Source: Candidatus Nitrosocosmicus oleophilus (GTDB taxonomy: Archaea > Thermoproteota > Nitrososphaeria > Nitrososphaerales > Nitrososphaeraceae). Taken from it: DNA of 64,000 nucleotides. Under the pieces are notes generated by a model. That model saw only the letters and a list, made by a program, of their open reading frames with translations, did no database searches and was not told where the DNA came from. Within the stretch, counting starts at the first letter, position 1. Every line of letters starts with the position of its first letter. The stretch spans positions 2,940,587 to 3,004,586 of the forward strand of contig NZ_CP012850.1 in NCBI RefSeq assembly GCF_000802205.1. The letters are read 5' to 3'. The translations under genes and the position numbers were made by a program. Below, in pieces: positions 1 through 9,638 of the stretch.

Positions 1-104
1 CAGGTTTTATCCAAAAATTAAACGGTACATTCATCAAACCTGCATCATTAGGTCCAACATAACCGCAAGGGAACAAACTAATTTAGGAATTACTGTAGGA
101 GGAC

Positions 105-431
105 ATGGATAATATTTTTGATCTTGATTCAATGCTATTAGAGCTTAACAAAAAAGGCAATTCATCATGTTCCTTGGATGTTTTACACAATAACAGTTTT
201 GAAGTGGGAGTGCTTAGACTCAATCCAGGTCAGAAGGACACACAGGGACCTCATTCAGAAGACGAACTCTATTTCGTTATGGAAGGTAAAGGATTAATCA
301 ATATATTAGAGAAGAATCATGAAATAAGAAAAGGTTCTTGTATTTTTGTTCCCTCAAAAACAAAGCATTACTTTCATGGGAATAAAGAAAGACTAGTAGT
401 CTTATACGTATTTAATGTTTCAAAGAGCTGA
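105..431 (+). CDS. Small cupin-domain protein
   Basis: A 108-residue single-domain cupin. The first cupin motif is visible as the GPHSEDELYFVMEGKG segment (residues about 46-61), with a metal-type His and Glu. The second is the KTKHYFHG segment near residue 88, which supplies a further His. Cupins of this size bind a metal or small ligand in a beta-barrel; no substrate can be read from the sequence. A GGAGG stretch lies only two bases before the ATG, unusually close for a ribosome site, so a start at the second ATG (codon 10) cannot be excluded. No operon partner is visible. Confidence 0.8.
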   Translation: MDNIFDLDSMLLELNKKGNSSCSLDVLHNNSFEVGVLRLNPGQKDTQGPHSEDELYFVMEGKGLINILEKNHEIRKGSCIFVPSKTKHYFHGNKERLVVLYVFNVSKS

Positions 432-644
432 TTCAAGCAGTTCATACAAAAAAGATACTTAATTCTCAACCCTCAAACAAAGATCGGGATAAAACACTTT
501 TAGACTCACAAGTCAACCAAAAGTAGTTTCAAAAAAAATGCAAAACCGATTGTATGCGTACTCTATTTTGGCTTCATAATTTAAAATAACCCGATTCTAA
601 ACCTATCTGGTATTGATAATTCTAGATGATAATTTAACTATCAT

Positions 645-1529
645 TTAATCTGGTGACATCATATCGGCAATTCGAGTTACCCTATCCTCAGGATTATATT
701 GATTAACTACCTCATACAATGGCATTCTTTTTCCCCCAACTATTTTGATATCTATTTCGATTTTGCCATTCGAGTCTATATCGATAATATTATAGGTATC
801 CTCAAAAACCCCTCTATATCTCCAAGAACAAGCTGTGCCGGCATAAGCTATTTTCATTGTACCTAAATCCCAGATCCAAGGCCTGTGCTTGTGACCGCAG
901 ATAACAATATCGACATCATTAGCCAGACATGTTCTTAAAACATCACCTGCGTCAGATATTCCCACTACATTTGTATAGCCTGTATCAGGTATGGCAATCA
1001 AATGGTGATGCATTGCAACAATCTTTATTATTGCTTTAGTCCTATTTTGAGACTGCTGCTGACCCTGTTGGTGTTTCAGATCCGCTTTAGGTTTGGGAAT
1101 GTGATATTTTCTTAGAATCTTGTTTAACCATAGGTTTTGTCTAAATCCAACTTCACCTTCATCTCTATCTGCTCTTGCAGTTCCTACCGTAGTAACTATT
1201 ACTGTTTGGTTCTTGTTCTTCGGATTATTATACTTGTAAACCCGTGAACCACTCGGTGCAGAAACAGGAAAGAATTGTCTAAATAAAAGATAGCCAGTGT
1301 GTCTATAGTCATGGTTTCCTGGAAATATTATCAGATTCTTGCATGTGAATTTTTTTATTTCTTGTTGGGCCTGTTCGAACTGAAAGAATAATCCGTCATC
1401 AGTTAAATCCCCTGATATAATAATGACATCAGGTTTTAAATCATTATTAATCTCATCCACCAAAGTATCAAAAGTATCTTTTTTAAATAAACCACCAATG
1501 TGCAAGTCAGATATTTGAACAAATCTCAT
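645..1529 (-). CDS. Calcineurin-like metallophosphoesterase
   Basis: A 294-residue protein with the full set of metallophosphoesterase motifs: DLHIGG near the N-terminus, GDLTDDG at about residue 41, GNHDYR at about residue 71, and the late AMHHH and CGHKHRPW motifs. These ligate two metals in enzymes that cleave phosphomonoesters or phosphodiesters. The layout is CpdA/YfcE-like, without the capping domain of Mre11. It lies downstream of, and in the same direction as, the HerA-like ATPase (gap 146 bases). In archaea HerA usually travels with Mre11/Rad50/NurA, so the pairing is suggestive, but a DNA-repair role is inference only. Confidence 0.85.
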   Translation of the reverse strand: MRFVQISDLHIGGLFKKDTFDTLVDEINNDLKPDVIIISGDLTDDGLFFQFEQAQQEIKKFTCKNLIIFPGNHDYRHTGYLLFRQFFPVSAPSGSRVYKYNNPKNKNQTVIVTTVGTARADRDEGEVGFRQNLWLNKILRKYHIPKPKADLKHQQGQQQSQNRTKAIIKIVAMHHHLIAIPDTGYTNVVGISDAGDVLRTCLANDVDIVICGHKHRPWIWDLGTMKIAYAGTACSWRYRGVFEDTYNIIDIDSNGKIEIDIKIVGGKRMPLYEVVNQYNPEDRVTRIADMMSPD

Positions 1530-1675
1530 ATCCTATATCTTATTTAATATTTTGAAATATAACGTTAAATACTTTCACAAAGAGAAAGAGATGAAAATCA
1601 TATTCTGCAAATTGATTGAATCCCCTTAAACAATTATCATAACAATTACTAGTGATGAATTCTAGTCAGTGAGAG

Positions 1676-3475
1676 TCATGGTTTTTTGAATGTAGGTTTG
1701 GGTATAGCAATTTTAATAGGATGTCTAAAGGCAGGATGTACCAAGATAAACTCACCTCTGTGTAGTTTGCTGATAACCGATTTGGTAGTGTCATCTACCA
1801 TTGAATATGGATTTGTAGAAAGCTCGGATAAGCCCAACTTGGTGATAACATGTAACCCAGTATTTTCATTAATGCTCTGATCAATTTGACTTTTGAATTG
1901 CTGTGCAGAGAAAAGTATGCAGTGTCTAGACTTGCCAGTGATCAAAATCTTTAACAGTTCTTCTGCAACAGCCGAACGATTAGACATCGACATTCTGAGA
2001 TCCATATTACCTGATTCTCCCCGTGGCAAAAATCTGTTAATTTCATCAATAAAGATTACAATATATTTTGGTTTTTTTGTCAATTCTTTTTTTGTAATCT
2101 CTTTTTGATCATCAATTTCATCTCCGCTACCCACACTATCGTATTCGTCATCAGGATTATTAGCATGGCCAAGCGAGTACATCTCGTTTATCGTTTTCAT
2201 TACATCTCCCACTACAAACGCTTGCTCATCTAACGTAGGCAGCCTAGCAATATCTATCACAAACACTTCATTCTTATTCATTTTTTTAATTTCCCTACCA
2301 AGATATCTACTTGTTACTTTTTTGTCTACAAATAGAGTAGATGGCTTCCTATATTTTTGGATCATACCCTGAAACTTTAGTAATGTAGTCTTATGGGTAA
2401 CGATTTCTTCTGGGAATTCACTAAAATTGATCAAGTCCGTCCAGTTTGCAATTTTCTGAGGATTTCCCTTGTCACCACCCCTTTGGTCCAAGTTGGGCCA
2501 TAATTCGTAAATGTAATTTAGGATTGAGGAAATATTATGTTGAGGGTCCAGAGTTGATTCAGAGGAAAATAACAATTCCAGCCGATCATAGACATCGGAT
2601 AATTCAAAAGAATATGTGAAGTAGTTTTTCTCAGGAATATGTGCTGAATTTGGTTTACCATCTACTCCCCTTGGGAGAAAATATTTTACATTGTTAAACG
2701 GAGTTAAATTCAAACCAAGGATGTCCAGTTCTTCTTTATCCTCGCTAGCATAAGTTTCCTCTCTTTCTTTATCTATGTATAAAAGATCTTTTTCTTTGGT
2801 ATTAAGTAGAATTATAGAAATACCTTCCTCTAATAGTTTTTGATGAAGGACCTGTAACAAGAATAAGAGATAACTGGTCTTCATGTTCCCTGAAATTCCC
2901 GTGGCGTTAACATGAGTGGTATCAGGTCCAAAAATGTAAGTTACATCCAAGTCAATTGGGATTTTAGTATTGTTAGTCATCGAGATCACGCCTGCGGGAA
3001 TAGGATGTTCCATTTCAGGGATCCCAAGAGATGAAATGACATCCTCTACAGTAGCAAAAGTTACAAGTTTGCCTTCTTGAACAGGCATATTGATGTTCCA
3101 ATTTTTTGATTTTGAAGGTATTTTGTTAGGGCTAGAAGTATTAGAAGAAATATCTTCTTTAAAACTAATTAATTGAAGGTTAGCAATTACATCAATCTTT
3201 GCAACTGTCAGGCCACCGCTCAACTTTTCATCCGAGTTTAAAAGTAAATTGATCTGAGTCGGATAGTAATTTCTAGAAAAAGTTTCGCTGTCTATGTAGA
3301 TTCTCTTTAGTTCTTTGATCATTCCAATAGTTTTTGTGTTCTGGACATTTTCAACACTAATAAAGTCAAATGGGTTTATCAGGATTTCAGGTTTGATTAT
3401 AATCCAAAATGAATCGATAGAATTGGAAAAATTTTCAGATACGAAGGTAATTCCGATGGGTTTGTTATCTTGCAT
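1676..3475 (-). CDS. HerA-like (DUF87) ATPase with HAS-barrel-type N-terminus
   Basis: A 599-residue P-loop ATPase of the HerA/FtsK group. Residues 1-100 resemble the HAS-barrel that precedes HerA motors. A P-loop-like GISGNMKTS segment lies near residue 195, and a clear Walker B (YIVIFIDEINRFLP) near residue 443, followed by a sensor-type region and a C-terminal arm. HerA proteins are hexameric DNA translocases working with nucleases. The P-loop is odd: Met occupies the place of the glycine that normally precedes the catalytic Lys. Whether it hydrolyses ATP normally is therefore open. The ATG start follows a short AT-rich leader. Confidence 0.75.
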   Translation of the reverse strand: MQDNKPIGITFVSENFSNSIDSFWIIIKPEILINPFDFISVENVQNTKTIGMIKELKRIYIDSETFSRNYYPTQINLLLNSDEKLSGGLTVAKIDVIANLQLISFKEDISSNTSSPNKIPSKSKNWNINMPVQEGKLVTFATVEDVISSLGIPEMEHPIPAGVISMTNNTKIPIDLDVTYIFGPDTTHVNATGISGNMKTSYLLFLLQVLHQKLLEEGISIILLNTKEKDLLYIDKEREETYASEDKEELDILGLNLTPFNNVKYFLPRGVDGKPNSAHIPEKNYFTYSFELSDVYDRLELLFSSESTLDPQHNISSILNYIYELWPNLDQRGGDKGNPQKIANWTDLINFSEFPEEIVTHKTTLLKFQGMIQKYRKPSTLFVDKKVTSRYLGREIKKMNKNEVFVIDIARLPTLDEQAFVVGDVMKTINEMYSLGHANNPDDEYDSVGSGDEIDDQKEITKKELTKKPKYIVIFIDEINRFLPRGESGNMDLRMSMSNRSAVAEELLKILITGKSRHCILFSAQQFKSQIDQSINENTGLHVITKLGLSELSTNPYSMVDDTTKSVISKLHRGEFILVHPAFRHPIKIAIPKPTFKKP

Positions 3476-3889
3476 CTATAAAATCTTAATCTACAAAGGT
3501 TATAAGAAACCAAGTATCGAGTTACATCCTGTCCAGCTGTCTTTACAAAAAATTTATTTTAATGATCCGCTTTTTGCAAATGTCAAGAATGTCATGAAAG
3601 TAAACTCACTCTCATTAATTTTCTGAATTCCTATTAATGAAGATTCATGTTAAAGACAATCGAATAACGTTACTGGACCAATTTGTATCTTTATGAAAAT
3701 ATCAATGTATACTTTTTACATTAAGAAATGAAATTAGGTATACAGGGTACAGGAGTACGCATAACTATTCCAGTTTACCAGGTTAATATTTAGAAGACTG
3801 CTCCTAATAGAGTAGGATTGAAATATTATTATCAAATTTTTTTATCACATTTAACTAATTCTTGTAACCCTTTGGAATGTACTATTTGA
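3476..3889. other. Intergenic, no gene recognised
   Basis: The 5' regions of the divergent HerA-like and YetF-like genes meet here. The stretch is AT-rich and contains no open frame that looks like a protein. Promoters for both neighbours should lie inside it, but no motif stands out. Confidence 0.5.
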
Positions 3890-3913
3890 TTGTGGTTACT
3901 AACATTAACATAT

Positions 3914-4771
3914 ATGCAAGCATACCAACTTTATAGATTGATAAATAATTCAAGAATATGGATGATAACAGTCATACCGCTTGCAATAATGATAGTAATT
4001 TTTGGATATCTTGTATATCAGGTTAATGATCTTTCAGTCAAACTAAACGCAGCATTAGAACAAGATTCTTTGTCCCTTAAAACAAAAACTAGGGAGAACT
4101 CAAGCTTACTGGAGGTAGAAGAAAACAATAGTAACAATGGTACAATCGACAATAGTATTTCAGAACAACTAATGCTAAATAACGTATCATCCGAAACATC
4201 ATCTGAATCACAGGAATCTGGGATAGATAATGGTGGGCAGAATGCTGATGCTGGAGCTTCTCCTTACATTGTGATACATGACGCTCTAATTCCTGACCCA
4301 TCTTCCATTTTATCGGTAATCATAAGGACTGCAATAATCGCAACCTTGGTTTTTGTTATCGTTAAATGGCTGGGTGGAAAAGGTATAGGCCAGTTATCTC
4401 CTTTTGGATTATTAATCGTAGTGGGTCTGGGGTCAGCAATTGGCGATCCTATGATTTATAAAGAAATATCTATCCCGCAAGCGATGGCTGCAGTCATCAT
4501 TGCGGTAATATTCTTTAAAGTAATTGACTATTTGACCTTGAAGAGTAGGCGATTTAGAGAATCCATAGAACCTAAACCAATCTTGCTAGTAGAACATGGA
4601 TCGATTGTTAATGAAGGTCTAAAAAGGGCTAAGATGGATATGGCAGAATTTGAGGCCGAAATGAGATTAAGCGGTTTAGAAAATGCAAGGGAAATTAAGT
4701 ACGCCCGTCTGGAATCTAACGGTAAGATTAGCTTTATAATAAATAAGAAAACGACATCAGATGGAAATTAA
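3914..4771 (+). CDS. YetF-like (DUF421) membrane protein
   Basis: About 285 residues from the ATG at 3914; a TTG start at 3890 would add eight residues. One membrane segment lies near the N-terminus, followed by a Ser/Asn/Glu-rich linker of about 90 residues. The DUF421 core comes next: helices around IIRTAIIATLVFVIVKW and SPFGLLIVVGLGSAIGD, then the cytoplasmic EPKPILLVEHGSIV and ALLS-type region (EFEAEMRLSG). YetF proteins are membrane proteins of unclear function with a cytoplasmic domain. The extra N-terminal anchor and long low-complexity linker are unusual for the family. A strong hairpin follows the gene. Confidence 0.75.
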   Translation: MQAYQLYRLINNSRIWMITVIPLAIMIVIFGYLVYQVNDLSVKLNAALEQDSLSLKTKTRENSSLLEVEENNSNNGTIDNSISEQLMLNNVSSETSSESQESGIDNGGQNADAGASPYIVIHDALIPDPSSILSVIIRTAIIATLVFVIVKWLGGKGIGQLSPFGLLIVVGLGSAIGDPMIYKEISIPQAMAAVIIAVIFFKVIDYLTLKSRRFRESIEPKPILLVEHGSIVNEGLKRAKMDMAEFEAEMRLSGLENAREIKYARLESNGKISFIINKKTTSDGN

Positions 4772-5103
4772 GCGACTAATTAAACTTGAATTGATTGGGA
4801 CTTCATCTCCTTACATCATCTAAGTTGACGAATATTCTGGATAACATTGGTGGTTCTTCACAGAAGGACCACCTTTAGAAAGAACATGTTAGTTCGTAAA
4901 ATCGTAACTAACCCTCGTAATTTATGCTCTTTTCAACTAAATTGTTATTTGTAATTTGATGCGATCTTTTGTAGACATTCGAATAGCTAAACAAGAGAAC
5001 ATTAATTGCATTAATCTATTATAAATATAGCAAAGAAACGAACATAATTAAGATTTAGATTGATGGGTTTAGAGGACTCTCCAGAGTATCCATACTTACC
5101 AAT
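4772..5103. other. Intergenic, hairpin only
   Basis: Apart from the hairpin at 4849-4873, this AT-rich interval shows no coding signal. The TATA-like TATAAATATAG at 5020-5030 probably belongs to the peptidyl-tRNA hydrolase promoter. Confidence 0.4.
4849..4873 (+). terminator. Strong hairpin downstream of the yetF-like gene
   Basis: Two 11-base arms (GGTGGTTCTTC and GAAGGACCACC) pair around a 3-base loop ACA; the one mismatch is a G-U pair in RNA. Only TTT follows, so it is a weak intrinsic terminator. It could instead be an RNA structure or a protein-binding site. Confidence 0.4.
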
Positions 5104-5499
5104 TTGTTTAATTTATATGATTCATTCTCATTTTTAAGATTATTGAACAGCAGTGACGACATAAAATACGTCGTTGTAGTAAGAAAAGATCTCGGAATGG
5201 GTGTCGGAAAAATTGCTGGCCAGGTAGGACATGCATGTAGTTCCGTTGTGTGGCAGAACCCAGACCATGTTGCTAATTGGTTTAACTACGGTGGTCAAAA
5301 AAAAGCAGTATTGAAGATCCAATCAGAAAAAGAACTAATAGATATAATAAAAAAGGCTCAAGCATACGGTATCATTACTACAGTGATAAGAGATGCTGGA
5401 AAAACACAGATAGAGCCTAATACCATGACATGCTGTGGATTCGGTCCAGATTATTCGACAAAATTAGATAAATTGACCGGACATTTAAAGTTACTGTAG
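5104..5499 (+). CDS. pth2: Peptidyl-tRNA hydrolase, archaeal/eukaryotic type (PTH2)
   Basis: This enzyme releases peptides from tRNAs that drop off the ribosome. The 115-residue core carries PTH2 family marks: VVVRKDLGMGVGKIAGQVGHA at the N-terminus (Lys and Gln-Val-Gly-His of the active site), the GQKKAVLKI strand, then DAGKTQIEPNT and GFGPD near the end. The first in-frame start is TTG at 5104, which gives 131 residues. Another TTG at 5143 would begin just before the conserved domain (NSSDDIKY) and fits the usual family length of about 117 better. Single gene with no operon partner visible. Confidence 0.93.
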   Translation: MFNLYDSFSFLRLLNSSDDIKYVVVVRKDLGMGVGKIAGQVGHACSSVVWQNPDHVANWFNYGGQKKAVLKIQSEKELIDIIKKAQAYGIITTVIRDAGKTQIEPNTMTCCGFGPDYSTKLDKLTGHLKLL

Positions 5500-5765
5500 T
5501 AGTAACACTTCTGGCGACTCGAAAATAAATTTGGTTTTTCATGTAATAGTATCCTTTTGGTGTAACTTCCATGAACCAGCAAAAATTTTTCATCGCCATT
5601 CTTCAAAAATTGATATTTATTTTAAAAAAATGAATACTTGGAGAGGGAATACGAATATTACTAAGAAACACATGAAAGGGATGCAGAATTGCTCTATGTA
5701 GTTGCGACGTCTTACCTTTCTTATTCAATATCAATTTATTTGACGGTAATAGGCTGATATGTAAG

Positions 5766-6704
5766 ATGCACGTACCGAATCCTAATAACACTTTTTACTA
5801 CTTGGGCTTGTCAGTTCTATTTTCGACAATATTAGGATTATTATTCCCAAATATAGGAATCGTAGTGGAACCGTATTTGTTGTTGTGGCTTGGACTTTTA
5901 CTTTTGTTCAATCTAATCAACATGAACCTGTCAGAACTTTATACAGTATTTTCACATCCGAAGAAGCTTATAATACTTACAATAGTGAAACTGGTGTTAA
6001 TTCCAGTCGGATTGTACGCGATAATGAACATCTTTTCGCTTACCATTGTTCCTATAAGTACAAATTTAATGTTGTCAGTGTTTTTACTATCGGGCATATC
6101 TACAGGGCTTGGATCACCTTTTGTTGTAAACTTTGTTGGGGGCAGATTGCCAATAGTAGTAGGTCTAATAATAGCAACCTCACTATCTGTTCCATTTGTG
6201 TTACCAAGTTTAATATTTCTTTTTTTTAGCAGCAACTTTACAATCCCTATTTTCGACATGGTTGTGCTTTTATTGGTAGCATTAATGCTGCCTTTGATAG
6301 CAAGTCAGCTTTTAAAAAAAATTTCTCCCAAACTTACGGATCTAGTCAATAAACAATCACTAAACCTCTCACTTGTTTTCATTTTTCTTATCAACCTGGG
6401 GATTTTTGCCAAATATTCCTATTTCTTTTTTTCCAATTTCTTAGGAACTGTAGAAAACATATTTTTGGCGTTTATATTATTTGGGTATTATGGACTAACA
6501 GGATATGGTATCTCCAGGATAATGGGCTTATCAAAGGATGATAGAATATCAACAATGATTTCAATGATATATATTAACAATATTTTGATAGTTGTGTTTG
6601 CTCAACAATTCTTTGGTACTGAGATCGCTGCATTAGCAGCATTTTTCAATATTCCTTATTACTTGGGGATATTACTACTAAAAAAAATTTTCAATGCAAA
6701 ATAA
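5766..6704 (+). CDS. BASS-family (bile acid:sodium symporter-like) transporter
   Basis: A 312-residue, almost wholly hydrophobic protein with nine to ten predicted membrane helices. The segment LLSGISTGLGSPFVVNFVGG (about residues 103-122) and the later ISMIYINNILIVVFAQQFFG resemble the paired discontinuous helices that hold sodium and substrate in the BASS fold. The family moves organic anions or, in the ACR3 branch, arsenite; no arsenic genes are nearby and the ACR3 cysteine motif is absent. The substrate is unknown. Confidence 0.72.
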   Translation: MHVPNPNNTFYYLGLSVLFSTILGLLFPNIGIVVEPYLLLWLGLLLLFNLINMNLSELYTVFSHPKKLIILTIVKLVLIPVGLYAIMNIFSLTIVPISTNLMLSVFLLSGISTGLGSPFVVNFVGGRLPIVVGLIIATSLSVPFVLPSLIFLFFSSNFTIPIFDMVVLLLVALMLPLIASQLLKKISPKLTDLVNKQSLNLSLVFIFLINLGIFAKYSYFFFSNFLGTVENIFLAFILFGYYGLTGYGISRIMGLSKDDRISTMISMIYINNILIVVFAQQFFGTEIAALAAFFNIPYYLGILLLKKIFNAK

Positions 6705-6923
6705 ATTATTGTCATCATTTATTTTTTTGGATTTATTAGAAGAAAAGGTCACAATCCGGTTTATGTTTTAGGGGAGTTAACCCATTGTATCAAGAATCAC
6801 AAATTGTAACCTGCTACTAGTAAATATCAAAAAATTTGGTTATTGATCATCTTAGCCTATTACTAGGGAATTATTTCAAAATAACTTTGATCTTGATCGT
6901 GTGGGGTCAATACTCCACCACCT

Positions 6924-7517
6924 TTACTTTCTGTAATGTACTGCATATGAATTCTGTATTGTTGAATCCAAATCCTTTTTGAATTGATTACTAATTAGGC
7001 CGCCATACACTACCAAGTCTCTTGCAAAACTTTCAAGTCTACCGAGCAACTGTACATTTATGATCTCGCGGTCCGCATTAAAATCCTGATTCGAGTTTAT
7101 AGATATCCCATATGGTAAACTCCAACCATAGCACTGCCTTATAGCCGTTCTCATCTGATCCATTACTGTCAAACCTTTTTCATGCGAAGAGCAAAGGTAC
7201 CCAAAAGTCTTTCCGGCAAACTCTGCCCAAAAGTAATCTAAAAAGTTTTTCAGTGATCCTGCCATTGAACCATGATAGTCGGGTGTTGCAAGGACTAAAG
7301 CGTCAGCCCAGTTAACTAATTCAACAGCGTGTTTAATCCCACTTAATTTTTCGTTGTATTCTGCAGTATACATAGGCAAAGGATTTGAATAGAGATTCAG
7401 TAACCTTGTATCCCCGCCATTTTTGTTTACATTGTTTAATATGATCTTTAAAGTTTCTGTACTAAAGGAATCTTGCCTCATGCTAGATCCAACACCTAAA
7501 ACCTTTAAGGTCATCAT
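6924..7517 (-). CDS. NADPH-dependent FMN reductase family protein
   Basis: A 197-residue flavodoxin-fold oxidoreductase. The phosphate-binding loop GVGSSMRQDSFS is at residues 9-20, and the flavin-contacting LVLATPDYHGSMAGSLKNFLD segment is near residue 75. Members reduce FMN, quinones, chromate or azo compounds with NAD(P)H. It lies 147 bases downstream of the SufR-like regulator in the same direction. A TATA-like run (about 7590-7620) lies between them, so it probably has its own promoter. Redox-stress control by that regulator is an inference from position. Confidence 0.85.
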   Translation of the reverse strand: MMTLKVLGVGSSMRQDSFSTETLKIILNNVNKNGGDTRLLNLYSNPLPMYTAEYNEKLSGIKHAVELVNWADALVLATPDYHGSMAGSLKNFLDYFWAEFAGKTFGYLCSSHEKGLTVMDQMRTAIRQCYGWSLPYGISINSNQDFNADREIINVQLLGRLESFARDLVVYGGLISNQFKKDLDSTIQNSYAVHYRK

Positions 7518-7664
7518 CTCTAGTAAATACCACCTGGGACGATCTGAAAAGTATAATTTGTTTTATTCACACATACTATTCGTCATGGTAATTTATAAAT
7601 ATAATAGTTTACAAATTATATAAATTAGAAAATACAGATTCTGGATAAGTACCTCTAACAAATA

Positions 7665-8315
7665 TTAAAGGAAATCACTCTTTTCTTTAATCAAGAACTT
7701 ACAGATTGAATCTCCTTTGGCTGCTCTATGAGTAACCTCTACATTAGCATCAAGTATATATTCAAATAATTCTGTTTCAATAGAGCAGGCCTCCCAATGT
7801 TTTTCCGCTATCATTATTATTGGACAATTATATTCCAACAGAGTATGAGAATTGCGTTTTCTGTCTTTTTTGGATTCAGCGATATAGCCTTCTTCATCCC
7901 TGATTCTTGCTAATTCTTTTACTCTTTCATTGAATTTCATATCCTTCATACGTACACTATATTTTTCTAATAACTCCTTTTGACGTTCCCGCAATACAGA
8001 CTCTACTGCATCCTTACCCATCTTTTTTTCTAAATAGTCCAAAGCATGTGTTGCTATTTCACCATAAGATCTTGGAAATGCAGTTTTACCAGTACTTGAT
8101 AATGAATATTGCATTGTGGGTCTCCCTACACCTTTACGAATTTCCACACTTTCAACCAAGCCTCTATCTTGTAAATCACTCAAATGCTTGTGTACGGCCA
8201 TTCTAGAAATCTTCATAACCTTTGACAAGTCCTTTAATCCTGCTTGTTTCATGACTTTCAGATAATACAATATTTTTCTCTTTGGATCAGATTGTGAAAA
8301 GGTTTCTGATTTCAT
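7665..8315 (-). CDS. SufR-like winged-helix regulator with three conserved cysteines
   Basis: A 216-residue transcription factor. A DeoR/ArsR-type winged helix occupies residues 13-75 (LKDLSKVMKISRMAVHKHLS), followed by a helical linker. The C-terminal domain has Cys164, Cys177 and Cys205 in the context NCPIIMIAEKHWEACSIE and GDSICKFLI. This arrangement is that of the SufR group, where cysteines hold an iron-sulfur cluster that controls DNA binding. No suf genes are close; the adjacent same-strand FMN reductase is the likeliest partner. Cluster binding is inferred from the Cys pattern. Confidence 0.8.
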   Translation of the reverse strand: MKSETFSQSDPKRKILYYLKVMKQAGLKDLSKVMKISRMAVHKHLSDLQDRGLVESVEIRKGVGRPTMQYSLSSTGKTAFPRSYGEIATHALDYLEKKMGKDAVESVLRERQKELLEKYSVRMKDMKFNERVKELARIRDEEGYIAESKKDRKRNSHTLLEYNCPIIMIAEKHWEACSIETELFEYILDANVEVTHRAAKGDSICKFLIKEKSDFL

Positions 8316-8598
8316 TTTACGATACTCCTTTAAAATCCATCTAAGGTACCTAAGTAGAGCATTGCTAATTAATATACAATTTGGTTTATTAATTAAGTTA
8401 GGGTTTTAGATTTTTTTGGGTATTACACCTAGTTAGGATTCAATATATATATATATCAGCATAACAGAAGTTTCCAATTCAATTAAAATCAAGAAGAAAA
8501 AGATGTACCAATCAAGCTTTGACAAAAGATCAGGCTTTAACTTCTAAATAAATGTAAAGTACCAAAGTTTAAAAATGGTTCAAAATAACAAATCATAG

Positions 8599-9522
8599 TT
8601 GATTATAAGAAAACCTCACCTGGCGATAGTGGGTTTGACAATCATAACTATTATTCTAATATATTACTATTACTATGAGATAGTTGTATTGAGAGAGAAA
8701 CCACCCGAGCCCCAGGAAATAATCACTCCTGAAGGCAAAGATATTTTTGGAGTTGATGAGATCTATCCCACAGCAAAGGATGGTAGAGAGTGGTTTATTA
8801 ATATGCAAGATCCTCTTGATGACGATGCATTCTCAATTACATCAAATGTTCCTATAGTCAAGAATTCAGAAGATGAACCAGCCTGGTTTATTAATGATAC
8901 TCAGATAAGAATGAATATAGGTACTCCAGATAGTGCACAACCATGGAAAAATATTGAGATGACCGGCTATGTTAAGATAAAATCAGTTTATGATACCAAT
9001 CAAGAAGACGAAGGAGGAACTGATGGTGGAGATTCTGAGTCTCTGGCCCATGATTTTACATGGCGTGCACGTGGAGGCTCACATAATAATCAAAATCCTT
9101 GTGAGGGGACCGCATTGAATGGGGGGATTGATGTGATGAACATGGAAGCAGCTTGGAAGAAGGAAATATGGCATACCGGGGGCTACACTGATTCCAGAGG
9201 TTCGGCTAAAGCAACTGAAAAGCCTCTATTTGATAGATGGATTGGGTGGAAGGTGATAATGTACAACCAGGATAGTGACACCAGTGTCAAAATGGAATCA
9301 TTTATTGATGATGATAATGACAATGTATGGAAAAAGGTCAATGAGATCACCGATGATGGTGGTTGGTTTGCCAATAGTTCAGATAAAGAATTTAACAGTG
9401 CAAAATGCAATAAGGCCAAGGACTACGTCATAACTAATTCAGGACCTATAGCAAGTTTTAGAGCAGACAATTTAGCCTTTGAGTTCAAGAATCTTAGTAT
9501 CAGAGAAATTCAGCCCGTCTAA
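8599..9522 (+). CDS. Membrane-anchored extracellular protein, probable beta-sandwich
   Basis: A 307-residue protein from a TTG start. Residues 8-30 are one membrane or signal segment; everything after it is likely outside the cell. The body has many aromatic beta-strand stretches (EWFINMQDPL, AWFINDTQIRMNI, FTWRARGGSH, WIGWKVIMYN) and an Asp-rich turn near IDDDNDNVWKKV that could bind calcium. The look is that of a concanavalin/LamG-like jelly-roll used in carbohydrate binding or lyase activity, but no catalytic motif can be named. Confidence 0.6.
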   Translation: MIIRKPHLAIVGLTIITIILIYYYYYEIVVLREKPPEPQEIITPEGKDIFGVDEIYPTAKDGREWFINMQDPLDDDAFSITSNVPIVKNSEDEPAWFINDTQIRMNIGTPDSAQPWKNIEMTGYVKIKSVYDTNQEDEGGTDGGDSESLAHDFTWRARGGSHNNQNPCEGTALNGGIDVMNMEAAWKKEIWHTGGYTDSRGSAKATEKPLFDRWIGWKVIMYNQDSDTSVKMESFIDDDNDNVWKKVNEITDDGGWFANSSDKEFNSAKCNKAKDYVITNSGPIASFRADNLAFEFKNLSIREIQPV

Positions 9523-9638
9523 AATGATTTAAAACTAGATATTTTTTTTGGGTCTCAGTAAAGTATGACAACCAGTTTTGGTAATTAGTTGTCTTTACAA
9601 ACTAAAACATATTGATTGATTAAGATGCTTTTAATGGA

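Noticed and set aside
1-79. Possible coding sequence at the left edge on either strand
   Set aside because: The plus frame ends GFIQKLNGTFIKPASLGPT at 62, and the minus frame reads YVGPNDAGLMNVPFNFWIKP. Both look protein-like, they exclude each other, and too little is in the window to choose.
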